From: Hydrogenobacter hydrogenophilus
Lineage (GTDB): Bacteria > Aquificota > Aquificia > Aquificales > Aquificaceae
Length of the DNA: 63,276 bases
NCBI RefSeq assembly: GCF_900215655.1
Contig: NZ_OBEN01000009.1
Span: forward strand, 1 to 63,276
Direction of reading: 5' to 3'
Shown here: piece after piece, positions 34,049 to 42,349 of the stretch
Layout of the letters: the number at the start of each line of letters is the position of its first letter
Numbering within the stretch: the stretch's first letter is position 1
The notes under the pieces: model-generated
What the model was told of the DNA's origin: nothing
The model's database searches: none
The model's input: the letters and a program-made list of their open reading frames with translations, nothing else
Position numbers and translations under genes: made by a program

Positions 34049-35305
34049 TTATCCGAACATATCCCTCCACAAACCTTTTGCCCATTCTATATACCTCTTA
34101 GCGGTAGATTCCCTCCTTTGATTGTCTTCTCTGTGTATGGGTATAAACCTTCCTTTGTCTTTCTCGTACTTGAAGCTCGTCTCCGTCATTATGGCTTCTT
34201 TATCACTTACCATAGCGTAGCAAACCATCTGTAAAAGCTCTTCCTTTACTTCTCTTCCCTTTAATCTTGCGCTTATGATTTTGGCAACTACCTTTCCTTC
34301 AGAGTGAGCTGCATAACCACTTTTTGGCAGGTAGCTGACGCAAGCATCACCTATGACGAAGACATTTTCCATATGCGTTTCGAAGGTTAACGGGTTTACG
34401 CTTACCCATTTTTCTTTCTTTTTGATGAGTCCTGCAGAAGCCAAAATGCTGTTAGCCTTCATAGGCGGTATTATGTTTGCAATGTCAAACTTGAAGTCTC
34501 CGTGAGATGTTTTAACTATCCTTTTCCTTACATCTACATCCTTTACCTCCGCAGATGTCACATAGGTGGCAACATCTTTATAAAGGTCATAGTAAGCAGA
34601 CATAAAGCCTTCTGAGTTTATAAGTGGTCTTTCGTTGGCATCTATGAAGTAGAGGTGTGCTTTTAGTTTGTTTCTCTTTATCATGTTTGCTATGAGAGCT
34701 GCTCTTTCATAAGGTGCTGGTGGACACCTGTAGGGTGGTGGAGGGACTGTTATTACTATATCTCCACCTTCAAACTCACTTAGAAGCTTTTTGAGGTATA
34801 TGTGTTCGGAGCCAGGTTTAAAAGCAGGAGGGTAATAAACGAGACTTTCTGAGTAAAAGGGCTTATCTTCCACATCGTAATCTATGCCAGGAGATAGGAT
34901 TAAAAAGTCATAGTTCACATATCCCTGAGAGGTTTTGACTGCTTTTTTATCAAGCTCTATGGCTATCACTTTGTCCGTGATCACCTTTACACCATGCTTA
35001 ACTTCCAAGGTATTGTAAGCAAAGCACAAAGAAGTGAGCTCCATCAAACCTGCCAGAAAGTGATTAGAAAGAGGACACGACATAAAAAAGGGTCTTTCCT
35101 CTATCAGAACTACACTTAGGTCTGGGTTCTCTTTTTTAAGATATTTTGCAGCAGTAACACCGCCGTACCCACCACCCACTATTACCACCTTTGCGCTTCC
35201 TCTCTTTGGCTGGTTTTTAGAGAAGGCTATTGTGGGAAAGAGACTTAACCCTGCAACTGTCTTTATAATGTCCCTTCTACTAACACCTGATGGTTTCTTT
35301 GACAT
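34049..35305 (-). CDS. FccB-like FAD sulfide dehydrogenase, Tat-exported (copy 1)
   Basis: 418 aa from the ATG at 35305 (SD GGAGGTGG). Tat signal SRRDIIK; FAD-binding VVIVGGGYGGVTAAKYL; YRCPPAPYERA and the later VCYAMVS cysteine correspond to the redox-active Cys pair of flavocytochrome c sulfide dehydrogenase; FVIGDACVSYLPKSGYAA is the second FAD motif. Periplasmic. Unlike FccAB no cytochrome c gene is adjacent. Overlaps the Rieske gene by 26 nt. Confidence 0.88.
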   Translation of the reverse strand: MSKKPSGVSRRDIIKTVAGLSLFPTIAFSKNQPKRGSAKVVIVGGGYGGVTAAKYLKKENPDLSVVLIEERPFFMSCPLSNHFLAGLMELTSLCFAYNTLEVKHGVKVITDKVIAIELDKKAVKTSQGYVNYDFLILSPGIDYDVEDKPFYSESLVYYPPAFKPGSEHIYLKKLLSEFEGGDIVITVPPPPYRCPPAPYERAALIANMIKRNKLKAHLYFIDANERPLINSEGFMSAYYDLYKDVATYVTSAEVKDVDVRKRIVKTSHGDFKFDIANIIPPMKANSILASAGLIKKKEKWVSVNPLTFETHMENVFVIGDACVSYLPKSGYAAHSEGKVVAKIISARLKGREVKEELLQMVCYAMVSDKEAIMTETSFKYEKDKGRFIPIHREDNQRRESTAKRYIEWAKGLWRDMFG

Positions 35306-35996
35306 ACTTTTCCACCTCCAAAACAATGCATTTATCCACGAGTTCCTTTGCCTTAGCGGAAGAGCCGTACTGTTTCCTCAGATCCGTTTTGTAGTTCTCA
35401 AAAAAGGCATCAAACTGGTCTTTTCCAAGAATACCTACTGCGAAAAGCTTACCACCATCTTCTTCCAATACCACCGACGCCAAAGGCAGTTCTGCTGGAC
35501 CCTCTAAAACCTTTCCTCCCGCCTTTGGATCAAAGACAGAGAGGTGCGCACAGCACTGTATTACACCTGCTTTTTTTGTAGTTCCTGAGGGTTTATCAGG
35601 AGGGTAATAATTTATAAATGCGTACTCTTTTGTAGGATAGCTCCATTGATGAGAACATATGGCAGAGTAAGCCACTATACTCTTTTTGCTTCCCACACCA
35701 CCTTTCCAAAGGTAAGTTTTTCCATCACTCAGCTTTACTTCTACACCTTTTACCTCTTCCCCAAGATTTAAAAGAAAGCAAGGTGTAGAGGTAAAAGGAT
35801 AAAAGAATAAATACTCCTTATGAGGGAGTATGTCTTTTTCAGTGATGGGTGAGCCGTCCTCTTTGATAAGAAGGGCTTTGTTGTAGAGTTTTAAGAATCC
35901 TTCCTGATTAGCTAATACATTAGAAAAAAAAGAAGCGTCCAAAAAGGACGCCACAGCCACAGTTCCACAGGTTTTTATGAAGTCCCTCCTGTTCAT
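35280..35996 (-). CDS. Tat-exported Rieske [2Fe-2S] protein
   Basis: 238 aa from the ATG at 35996 (AGGAG seven bases upstream). Tat signal NRRDFIK then a hydrophobic stretch. Cluster ligands C-S-H and C-C-A-H (ICSHQW ... QCCAHLSVFDP) are 31 residues apart, with the LEGPAELPL loop after them: a full Rieske domain. No bc1 genes are near; instead FccB-like flavoproteins flank it on both sides in one operon, so it may carry their electrons. The C-terminal about 50 residues form a helical extension. Confidence 0.85.
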   Translation of the reverse strand: MNRRDFIKTCGTVAVASFLDASFFSNVLANQEGFLKLYNKALLIKEDGSPITEKDILPHKEYLFFYPFTSTPCFLLNLGEEVKGVEVKLSDGKTYLWKGGVGSKKSIVAYSAICSHQWSYPTKEYAFINYYPPDKPSGTTKKAGVIQCCAHLSVFDPKAGGKVLEGPAELPLASVVLEEDGGKLFAVGILGKDQFDAFFENYKTDLRKQYGSSAKAKELVDKCIVLEVEKYVKETIRC

Positions 35997-36025
35997 ACCT
36001 ATACTCCTATCAATATCCGTGCCAA

Positions 36026-37342
36026 TTATGAGAACATGTCTTTGTACATGCTCTTTGCCCATTCATAAGTAGCTTTGGCAAGGTCTGTAGAGCGTTCGTT
36101 TATTACCTTTGGCTTTGGTACTATCTTCTTCTCTTTGTCATTGTAGTCATAAGTGACGTTTATGACAATGGCTTCCTGAGGGTCTCCATTAACCATAGAG
36201 TAGCAGGTGTTGTCAGGAAGTGTAGGTTTTACATCTTTCCCTGCTATGCGCCCCGCTATGATCTTTGCTACTATTTTACCCTGTGAGTTGCCCATGTGCC
36301 CACTCTTGGGGTAAGGAGTGCCACCTATGACATCACCCACCAAAAACACATGTGGGTCTGATTTAGCTTGGAAGGTAAGAGGATCCTGATCTGCCCAGCC
36401 TGTAGGTTTGCCGTCTTTGTCCTTTGCTATAAGGTCTGCCATCCATACGAGCTCTCCCGCTTGATGGGGAGGTACCAGGTTGGCATCCGTAAACTTAAAG
36501 TCTCCAGCCGTGGTTTTTATAACCTTCTTTACTGGATCCACTTCCTTTATTTGAGCTTTGGGAACATACTCCACTATACCCAGATAAAGCTGTTCGTAGG
36601 CAGCTCTAAAGCCAGGACCCTTAGGAGCTATATCATCCTTAGGGTCAAGTATGATGACCCTTCCTTTTACATTGTTCTTCTTAAAGACATACGCTATCAT
36701 TGCGGCACGTTCATAGGGTGCTGGTGGACATCTGAAAGCTCCTGGGGGTACGGTTATAACAAAGTCGCCTTCTTCAAACTCCCAAACTTTCCTTTTGAGA
36801 GCTAGGTGTTCTGAACCCGGTATAAAAGCTGCCGGATAATTGATCTTTGTGTAAGCTACCATATCTTTATCCCCTTTAAACCACGCGTCGTAATTGTAGC
36901 GAATACCAGGAGCAAGAACCAGGTAGTCATACTCTATATAACCGTGATTGGTATAAACCCTCTTTTTGTCTCTTTCTATGCCTACAACCACTGCGTTTAT
37001 AAATCTGTATCCGTACTTGGAAGCAGGCTGATTGTAGTCATGAGATAGAAAGTCAAGATTTACGAGATTGGCAAGCCATTCATTAGATATGGGACAGGAA
37101 AAGAAGTTTGGTCTTTTTTCAATAAGGATAACTTCTATGTTAGGATTTTCTTTTTTGAGATACTTGGCAACGGTAAGCCCTGCCCATCCACCACCGCATA
37201 TGACTACCCTATTACCTTTAGGTGATGGAAGCATAGCGGAAAACTTCTTTTTTTCTGCGGCTGTAAAGCCCACAGAAGGAAGCCCCACTGTCAAAGCCCC
37301 AACTCCTGCCAACTTAAAAAGATCGCGCCTGCTTAAGCTCAT
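36026..37342 (-). CDS. FccB-like FAD sulfide dehydrogenase, Tat-exported (copy 2)
   Basis: 438 aa from the ATG at 37342 (SD GGAGG). Tat signal SRRDLFK; VVICGGGWAGLTVAKYL; FRCPPAPYERA and TCYSMVNGDP as the two cysteine sites; FLVGDVIGGTPYPKSGH near the end. Clearly paralogous to the 34049 gene along its whole length, but closer to textbook FccB at the TCYS site. First gene of the operon, transcribed from the promoter at 37373-37400. Confidence 0.9.
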   Translation of the reverse strand: MSLSRRDLFKLAGVGALTVGLPSVGFTAAEKKKFSAMLPSPKGNRVVICGGGWAGLTVAKYLKKENPNIEVILIEKRPNFFSCPISNEWLANLVNLDFLSHDYNQPASKYGYRFINAVVVGIERDKKRVYTNHGYIEYDYLVLAPGIRYNYDAWFKGDKDMVAYTKINYPAAFIPGSEHLALKRKVWEFEEGDFVITVPPGAFRCPPAPYERAAMIAYVFKKNNVKGRVIILDPKDDIAPKGPGFRAAYEQLYLGIVEYVPKAQIKEVDPVKKVIKTTAGDFKFTDANLVPPHQAGELVWMADLIAKDKDGKPTGWADQDPLTFQAKSDPHVFLVGDVIGGTPYPKSGHMGNSQGKIVAKIIAGRIAGKDVKPTLPDNTCYSMVNGDPQEAIVINVTYDYNDKEKKIVPKPKVINERSTDLAKATYEWAKSMYKDMFS

Positions 37343-37372
37343 GTTCTTTACCTCCCATAAAGTTTTCATGAA

Positions 37373-37400
37373 ATTATATCTCTTAAGGTTAAGAAGTCAA
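37373..37400 (-). promoter_or_regulatory. FccB-Rieske operon promoter with palindrome in the spacer
   Basis: Minus strand: TTGACT (37400-37395), 16-nt spacer, TATAAT (37378-37373). The spacer contains TCTTAA-CC-TTAAGA (37394-37381), a perfect 14-nt inverted repeat lying exactly between the -35 and -10. A bound protein would exclude polymerase, so a repressor operator is likely; a MerR-like activator is also possible given the position. Confidence 0.6.
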
Positions 37401-37521
37401 TTAATGGAGCATTATAAAGGTATTAAAAAGGTTTATATAATACTTTTATAATATTTGAAAACTTTTATTTAAGATGGTGTTCCGTAAAAATCCTGAGTGT
37501 ACCCAGACTGGCATAAGTTTC

Positions 37522-37550
37522 TTGAAAAATAATCACAACAAGTGTATAAT
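37522..37550 (+). promoter_or_regulatory. acpP promoter
   Basis: TTGAAA (37522-37527), 17-nt spacer, TATAAT (37545-37550). Expected start near 37557, giving a leader of about 120 nt before acpP, far longer than other leaders in this window. Between here and the divergent FccB promoter (37401-37521) I see only AT-rich sequence. Confidence 0.65.
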
Positions 37551-37570
37551 CTTATACCGTAAAAAATACT

Positions 37571-37661
37571 GGAGCACACCTAAAACCGCCTGCTGGGGTT
37601 GGGTGTGCTTTAAAAGGCGGGATACAAATACCCCAGCACCAGACCTAATACTACGGTCTGG
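37571..37661 (+). ncRNA. Structured 5' leader of acpP with three crossing helices
   Basis: Three perfect complementary pairs interlock: A AGCACACC 37573-37580 with 37602-37609; B CCGCCT 37586-37591 with 37615-37620; C GCTGGGGT 37592-37599 with 37630-37637. Order on the strand is A B C A' B' C', so each crosses the others. A plus C makes an H-type pseudoknot with a 2-nt junction, and B would join its two loops. A last hairpin CCAGACC/GGTCTGG (37639-37661) follows without a U-tract, 16 nt before the acpP ATG. No known family recognised; a riboswitch or protein-binding leader controlling fatty-acid synthesis is inference. Confidence 0.6.
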
Positions 37662-37677
37662 TTATTGGGATTAAGCA

Positions 37678-37914
37678 ATGGATTTAGAGCAGAAGGTAAA
37701 AGAGATCATAGCAGATCAGTTAGGAGTTGAGGTAGAAAAGCTAAGCCCTGAAGCTAAATTTGTTGAGGATCTGGGAGCAGACTCCCTTGATGTGGTAGAG
37801 CTTATAATGGCTTTTGAAGAGGAATTCGGCATTGAAATACCTGACGAAGATGCTGAGAAGATAAGAACAGTAGGTGATGTTATCGATTATCTCAAGGAGA
37901 AAGTGAAGGGCTGA
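37678..37914 (+). CDS. acpP: Acyl carrier protein
   Basis: 78 aa, acidic. [10 protein letters not shown] holds the 4'-phosphopantetheine site Ser36. Carries acyl chains in type II fatty-acid synthesis; holo-ACP synthase is encoded at 54529-54888 in this window. No clear Shine-Dalgarno, only GGGA seven bases upstream, after the structured leader. The stop overlaps fabF by one base. Confidence 0.98.
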   Translation: MDLEQKVKEIIADQLGVEVEKLSPEAKFVEDLGADSLDVVELIMAFEEEFGIEIPDEDAEKIRTVGDVIDYLKEKVKG

Positions 37915-39152
37915 TGCGTAGGGTAGTGATCACCGGTTTAGGTGTAGTTTCACCCATAGGTACTGGTGTAGAGAAGTTTTGGAAGAATCTCACGCAAGGT
38001 GTGAGCGGTGTAGACATCATAAAACGCTTTGATCCTGTAGAGGTGGGTTTACCAGTTCACATAGCCGCAGAGGTAAAGGACTTCAATCCTGAGAACTATT
38101 TTGATAAAAAGGAGCTACAAAGAGTTTCAGATTTTATAAAGTATGCAGTAGCAGCTTCAGATGAAGCCATCAAAGACAGCGGTTTACTTGAAGGTAAGTT
38201 TGACCCTTACAAAGTAGGTGTCATAATAGGAACGGGTATAGGAGGTCTTAAAGAAATTGAAGAACAGCAGAAGGTTCTTATGGAGAAAGGTCCTAGGCGA
38301 GTATCTCCTTTCTTTATACCTTACGGTATATCTAACATGGCTTCCGGAATAATTGCAATAAGATACGGCTTTAAAGGACCCAACTACTGTGTGGTATCCG
38401 CTTGTGCAACGGGTAATCATTCCATAGGAGATGCCATGAGGCTCATACAAAAAGGCGATATAGACATAGCTATAGCTGGTGGTTGTGAAAGTGCAATAAC
38501 ACCTTTAGGCATAGCAGGGTTTGCGTCTATGAAGGCGCTCTCTACGAGAAACGATGAGCCTCAAAAGGCGTCAAGACCTTTTGATATGGAAAGAGATGGC
38601 TTTGTTATGGGAGAAGGTGCAGGTGTGCTTGTCTTGGAAGAGTATGAGCATGCAAAAGCAAGAGGAGCAAGGATATATGCAGAACTTGTAGGTTATTCTG
38701 CAACAGATGATGCCTATCACATAACCGCTCCATGTGCGGACGGAGAGGGTGCTTACATGTGTATGAAGCTTGCCTTAGAGGATGCAAAGGTAAGGCCGGA
38801 AGAAGTGGATTACATAAATGCTCATGGCACTTCTACACCTCTGAACGATAAAGCAGAAACTTTGGCTATTAAGAATCTCTTTGGTGAACACGCCTATAGG
38901 CTAAAAATTAGCTCCAACAAATCTATGATAGGACACCTTCTTGGTGCTGCAGGCGCGGTGGAAGCGGTGGCTACGGTAAAGACCATACAGACAGGTATCA
39001 TACCTCCCACCATAAACCTTGAGCATCCTGATCCTGAGTGTGATCTTGATTACACACCCAACAGGGCGGTTCACAAAGAAGTCCACATTGCTCTTTCTAA
39101 CTCCTTTGGCTTTGGTGGAACCAATGCATGCCTTGTCTTCAGAAGACTATAA
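37914..39152 (+). CDS. fabF: 3-oxoacyl-ACP synthase II
   Basis: 412 aa condensing enzyme. Active-site Cys in [14 protein letters not shown], His in [11 protein letters not shown] and in [12 protein letters not shown]; end [15 protein letters not shown]. Elongates acyl-ACP in fatty-acid synthesis. Operon acpP-fabF-rnc, with a 29-nt overlap into rnc. Confidence 0.97.
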   Translation: MRRVVITGLGVVSPIGTGVEKFWKNLTQGVSGVDIIKRFDPVEVGLPVHIAAEVKDFNPENYFDKKELQRVSDFIKYAVAASDEAIKDSGLLEGKFDPYKVGVIIGTGIGGLKEIEEQQKVLMEKGPRRVSPFFIPYGISNMASGIIAIRYGFKGPNYCVVSACATGNHSIGDAMRLIQKGDIDIAIAGGCESAITPLGIAGFASMKALSTRNDEPQKASRPFDMERDGFVMGEGAGVLVLEEYEHAKARGARIYAELVGYSATDDAYHITAPCADGEGAYMCMKLALEDAKVRPEEVDYINAHGTSTPLNDKAETLAIKNLFGEHAYRLKISSNKSMIGHLLGAAGAVEAVATVKTIQTGIIPPTINLEHPDPECDLDYTPNRAVHKEVHIALSNSFGFGGTNACLVFRRL

Positions 39153-39822
39153 ACCTTTAGAAGATAAACTCGGATACACTTTCAAAGACAAAAACCTTTT
39201 AGAACAAGCTCTTACCCACAAGTCCTACGCTACAGAGAAGGGAGTTAAAAGTTATGAAACTCTTGAGTTTTTAGGAGATGCTCTGATAAATCTCTTTGTA
39301 GTTGACATCTTAATATCCGAGTTTACGCAAGCAAAGGAGGGAGAGTTAGCTCCTATGAAAGCTTTCTTCGTAAGCGAGGATTTTCTAAGCAGTCTTGCCC
39401 AAGACCTTCAACTTGAAAGATACCTTCTGGTAAGTGGTAAGAAGGGTAAGTTTAAGATAAATACCTCCATATTAGGAGATGTCTTTGAAGCTCTTTGGGG
39501 AGCCATTTACATGGATACGGGTAAAGACCTGAACTTTACTAAGCACCTGTTTGAAAACCTTTACAAAGATAAAGTGGTCAGCATGGCAAGATCGCAGGAC
39601 TACAAGAGAGACTATAAGACTATCCTTCAGGAGATAACGCAGAAAAAGTGGAAAGAAAGACCTGTTTATAGAATAGTTTCCGTTAGTGGACCTCAACACA
39701 GCAGGACCTTTGAAGTAGAATGTTCTGTAAAAAACTTTCGGGCAGTCGCAGTAGGTAGTAGCAAGAAAGAAGCGGAACAGTTATCTGCCAAAAGACTACT
39801 TGAGATGCTTCAGGAACTTTGA
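39124..39822 (+). CDS. rnc: Ribonuclease III
   Basis: 232 aa from the ATG at 39124, inside the fabF end. RNase III domain with signature [15 protein letters not shown] (catalytic acidic residues) and a C-terminal double-stranded RNA-binding domain ([14 protein letters not shown] ... [13 protein letters not shown]). Processes rRNA and structured mRNAs; the leader at 37571-37661 of its own operon could be a substrate. Ends 13 nt inside the next convergent gene. Confidence 0.96.
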   Translation: MHALSSEDYKPLEDKLGYTFKDKNLLEQALTHKSYATEKGVKSYETLEFLGDALINLFVVDILISEFTQAKEGELAPMKAFFVSEDFLSSLAQDLQLERYLLVSGKKGKFKINTSILGDVFEALWGAIYMDTGKDLNFTKHLFENLYKDKVVSMARSQDYKRDYKTILQEITQKKWKERPVYRIVSVSGPQHSRTFEVECSVKNFRAVAVGSSKKEAEQLSAKRLLEMLQEL

Positions 39823-40310
39823 AAGGTAAGCTCCCAAAGTTTTTTGTTGAAAGAGATAGAGTGCTCTACTACCTCCCTATAAACCCTGAAAGGTGTAAGG
39901 ATAGTTTTTAGTTTTTCACTTTCACCTTCAAAAAGTAGAAGCTCATCAATTACTGACAGAATAAGCTCAAGTTTTGTGTTTATGGAATTAAGAGCGTCAA
40001 GCCTTTCTATCTCCCTTTCTATCTCTTCTGGAAGCGATGCCAAAAAAGTAATATCAAAGTTAAATATCTCGTAAAGGTCGTAAATATGGTCAAGCACCTC
40101 AGATATTTTAAGAAGAAGATTTTCTTCTATCATTAAAAGGGCTTTCTCGTAAACCTGTTTTTCCTTATCATCAAGGCAAGCATCTGCGAGTATCTTGCTC
40201 TCTTCTACATCACCCTTTATTTCGGATAAAAGCCCTTCAAGAAGCCGAAGGTTCAGCCTTATAAGCCTGTCCTGCACCAGAACCGCTGTGAGCACCTCTG
40301 ACTTTTTCAT
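39810..40310 (-). CDS. Helical protein of unknown function
   Basis: 166 aa from the ATG at 40310, chosen for GGAGGAG five bases upstream. Nearly all-helical, rich in L, E, K and I, no Cys cluster, no membrane segment. It overlaps the TOPRIM gene by 74 nt, an unusually long overlap. No family recognised; a partner of the TOPRIM protein is the contextual guess. Confidence 0.6.
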   Translation of the reverse strand: MKKSEVLTAVLVQDRLIRLNLRLLEGLLSEIKGDVEESKILADACLDDKEKQVYEKALLMIEENLLLKISEVLDHIYDLYEIFNFDITFLASLPEEIEREIERLDALNSINTKLELILSVIDELLLFEGESEKLKTILTPFRVYREVVEHSISFNKKLWELTFQSS

Positions 40311-40635
40311 AAAGCTCCTCCACAAAAAGAATGTCCAGCTCTCTCATCCTGTCTCTAAAGTCTTCTATTAAAATATAACCCTGAGATGAAAGTATGTCTT
40401 TTACCTTTCTGTTTATTCTTTCACCGTGCTTGTCAAGGTCAAAAAGCAGGATCACTTCAGAAAAATCTTCCAATAATTCCGGCAAGTCTGTTAATCTTTT
40501 ACCACCTAAGGTAAAGATGTTTTTTATGCCAAACCTCTCAAGAGCTTGTTTATCCCTTTTACCTTCAACAAGAACAGCCATCCTTTGTGATGCTTCTCTT
40601 AGTTCTTTTAAAAAAGTGTTTATTTCCCCTCTCAT
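40237..40635 (-). CDS. Small TOPRIM-domain protein
   Basis: 132 aa. VLVEGKRDKQALERFGI supplies the TOPRIM glutamate and VILLFDLDKHGERI the DxD; this is a free-standing TOPRIM like RNase M5-type or archaeal small primase-like proteins. Likely a nucleic-acid phosphotransferase or RNA-processing enzyme. The end, from GAHSGSGAG on, overlaps another gene in a different frame and may not be conserved. Overlaps the glycosylase by 4 nt. Confidence 0.75.
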   Translation of the reverse strand: MRGEINTFLKELREASQRMAVLVEGKRDKQALERFGIKNIFTLGGKRLTDLPELLEDFSEVILLFDLDKHGERINRKVKDILSSQGYILIEDFRDRMRELDILFVEELYEKVRGAHSGSGAGQAYKAEPSAS

Positions 40636-41306
40636 TTGAGCACCTTTTTGGTTTTTATGTAAAAAATATAAAGATCAAGCTCCGCTTGAGTAAGATTTAG
40701 CTTAGAACATATCTCTGCGAGCCTCTCTTCTGCAGTCAGGTATATCCTTCTGGTGAGTGTCTTTTGTTCAGGTATTAGTTTTTTCTCTTTTAAGTACCTT
40801 AAGACATGTCTGTCAACGATGGCAACATCGTCAAAACCTATATTTCTAAGAAAGTGAGAGGCTTCTTTTAGTCCAAATCCCTGAACCTTATACTTGGAAC
40901 AAGCATCGCTCAGGAGGTCTCTTATCTCCTTTCCGCTCTTTGCACTCTGCACAAGCCCAAGAACATCTTCAAAAACTTCCCTTGCCTTTACTATCCTTTC
41001 TGCTCTCTGTCTTGCAAACCTATGTCCGTGCTTAGATATGATTTGTGTTAGCTCCTCAAGGTCCATACTCTTAAAGCCATCTATGCCTATCTCCTTCTGG
41101 AGAAGTATGCCCATGCTTGCGGAAGAGTTTGCGGTAAGAATACAAAAGCAGAGTTCTGAAAATATGTCCGCATCAAGCTCTACCTTTAGAAAAGGTCTAA
41201 AGTCGTAATGCGTTATCCCTTCACTTCTTAGTCTTTTGAACTCACTTATTCTCTGCTTTACATAAGGTTCTACAGATTCTATAGCCCTTTGCAAGTCCTC
41301 AAACAT
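40632..41306 (-). CDS. ogg: 8-oxoguanine DNA glycosylase/AP lyase, archaeal OGG2 type
   Basis: 224 aa from the ATG at 41306 (a GTG is adjacent at 41309). Helix-hairpin-helix glycosylase: FGLKEASHFLRNIGFDDVAIVDRHVL contains the HhH with catalytic Lys and Asp (VDRHV) of the Ogg2 family found in archaea and hyperthermophiles. Removes oxidised guanine from DNA. No 4Fe-4S cluster motif, unlike Nth. Confidence 0.88.
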   Translation of the reverse strand: MFEDLQRAIESVEPYVKQRISEFKRLRSEGITHYDFRPFLKVELDADIFSELCFCILTANSSASMGILLQKEIGIDGFKSMDLEELTQIISKHGHRFARQRAERIVKAREVFEDVLGLVQSAKSGKEIRDLLSDACSKYKVQGFGLKEASHFLRNIGFDDVAIVDRHVLRYLKEKKLIPEQKTLTRRIYLTAEERLAEICSKLNLTQAELDLYIFYIKTKKVLK

Positions 41307-41313
41307 CACATTA

Positions 41314-41871
41314 TTAATCTAAAACATCCTTTAGGAGTTTGTAGGTTTTTCCTACGGGTAATCCCATCACAGTATAAAAATCTCCTACGATCTTTTCAAC
41401 AAAAGTTGCACCAAAACCTTGCACCGCATAAGCCCCTGCCTTATCCCAAGGTTCAGAGGTTTGTATATACTCCTTTAGCTCCTTGTCTTCTATATGCCTA
41501 AACTTAACGCGTGCTATATCATGAAAGACTATCCTTTTGCCTGTGGATATTATACACACCGCTGTTATCACACTGTGCCATCTTCCAGAAAGAGCGCGAA
41601 GCATTTGTAAGGCTTGTTCTGCATCTTTTGGTTTTCCCAACACCTTACCATCCGCTACTACCAATGTGTCCGCTCCGATTACAGTAGCGTACTTATAGTC
41701 CTTCCATACTGTGAAGCTCTTTTTGAAAGCTAAGCGCCTTGCTATCAAGATGGGAGAGCACTCACTTACACTTTCATCAACCCCCGAAGGAATAACCAAG
41801 AACTTAAAACCCAGCATACGCAGTATATCCACTCTTCTTTTGGAACTTGACGCAAGTATGAGAAGCTTCAC
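41314..41871 (-). CDS. maf: Maf-family nucleotide pyrophosphatase
   Basis: 185 aa from a GTG at 41871. LILASSSKRRVDILRMLGF is the Maf substrate loop; VIGADTLVVADG and KPKDAEQALQML follow. Hydrolyses dTTP/UTP or modified nucleotides. The start is 7 nt after a minus-strand TATAAT (41884-41879): probably leaderless, in a 37-bp gap shared with atpF'. Confidence 0.95.
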   Translation of the reverse strand: MKLLILASSSKRRVDILRMLGFKFLVIPSGVDESVSECSPILIARRLAFKKSFTVWKDYKYATVIGADTLVVADGKVLGKPKDAEQALQMLRALSGRWHSVITAVCIISTGKRIVFHDIARVKFRHIEDKELKEYIQTSEPWDKAGAYAVQGFGATFVEKIVGDFYTVMGLPVGKTYKLLKDVLD

Positions 41872-41878
41872 GAATATA

Positions 41879-41901
41879 ATTATAACTTTTTATGCTATAA
41901 T
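41879..41901. promoter_or_regulatory. Divergent -10 boxes of maf and the ATP synthase b' gene
   Basis: Minus TATAAT (41884-41879) lies 7 nt from the maf GTG, and plus TATAAT (41896-41901) 7 nt from the atpF' ATG. Both would start transcription about at the start codon; neither gene has a Shine-Dalgarno. -35 elements are weak on both strands. Confidence 0.5.
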
Positions 41902-41908
41902 ACTGAGT

Positions 41909-42349
41909 ATGGACATACAGCAAGCTCTTTATCCCAACTTTACCCTTTTTGTGCAGGCAGGGTTGTTCTTAGTGTTTGTATTTTTAGTAAATTACCTCTT
42001 TGTAAGACCTTACACACGGGTCATAGAGGAAAGGGATAGCATAACAGAAAGAAGCTTGCAGGAAGCTAAGAAACTCAAAGATCAAGCAACTCAACTACTA
42101 TCAGAGGCTTCTAAGATATTGGAAGAAGGAAGAAGAGAATCAAACGCCATAATAGAGCAAGCAAGGAAAGAAGCGGAAAGATTAAAAGCAGAGATCTTGC
42201 AAAGAGTAGAGGCAGAAACTCAGCAAGAGATATCTAAGGCAGTGGAAGAAATAAGAAAGGCTTTGGAAGAAGAAAAGGCGAAGCTTGAAGGAAAGGTAGA
42301 AGAGATAGCCAAGCTTATAAGGGATAAGCTGTTGGAGGAAGCAGCATGA
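41909..42349 (+). CDS. atpF': ATP synthase F0 subunit b'
   Basis: 146 aa from the ATG at 41909; an open frame further upstream lies over maf. N-terminal membrane helix (about 10-33) and a long charged helix (EAKKLKDQATQLLSEASKIL onward), the stator stalk pattern. With subunit b it holds the F1 head. Two different b genes in a row mark a b/b' heterodimer. The F0 a, c and F1 genes are not in this window apart from delta. Confidence 0.9.
   Translation: MDIQQALYPNFTLFVQAGLFLVFVFLVNYLFVRPYTRVIEERDSITERSLQEAKKLKDQATQLLSEASKILEEGRRESNAIIEQARKEAERLKAEILQRVEAETQQEISKAVEEIRKALEEEKAKLEGKVEEIAKLIRDKLLEEAA

Noticed and set aside
37545-37661. Idea that the acpP leader is a self-cleaving ribozyme of the twister or HDV type
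   Set aside because: The UAAAACCGCC start looked twister-like, but helix order A B C A' B' C' does not fit twister or HDV topology and conserved cleavage-site bases are lacking.
37474-37674. 66-codon plus-strand frame before acpP
   Set aside because: It spans the acpP promoter and the structured leader, has no ribosome site and its composition follows the helices.
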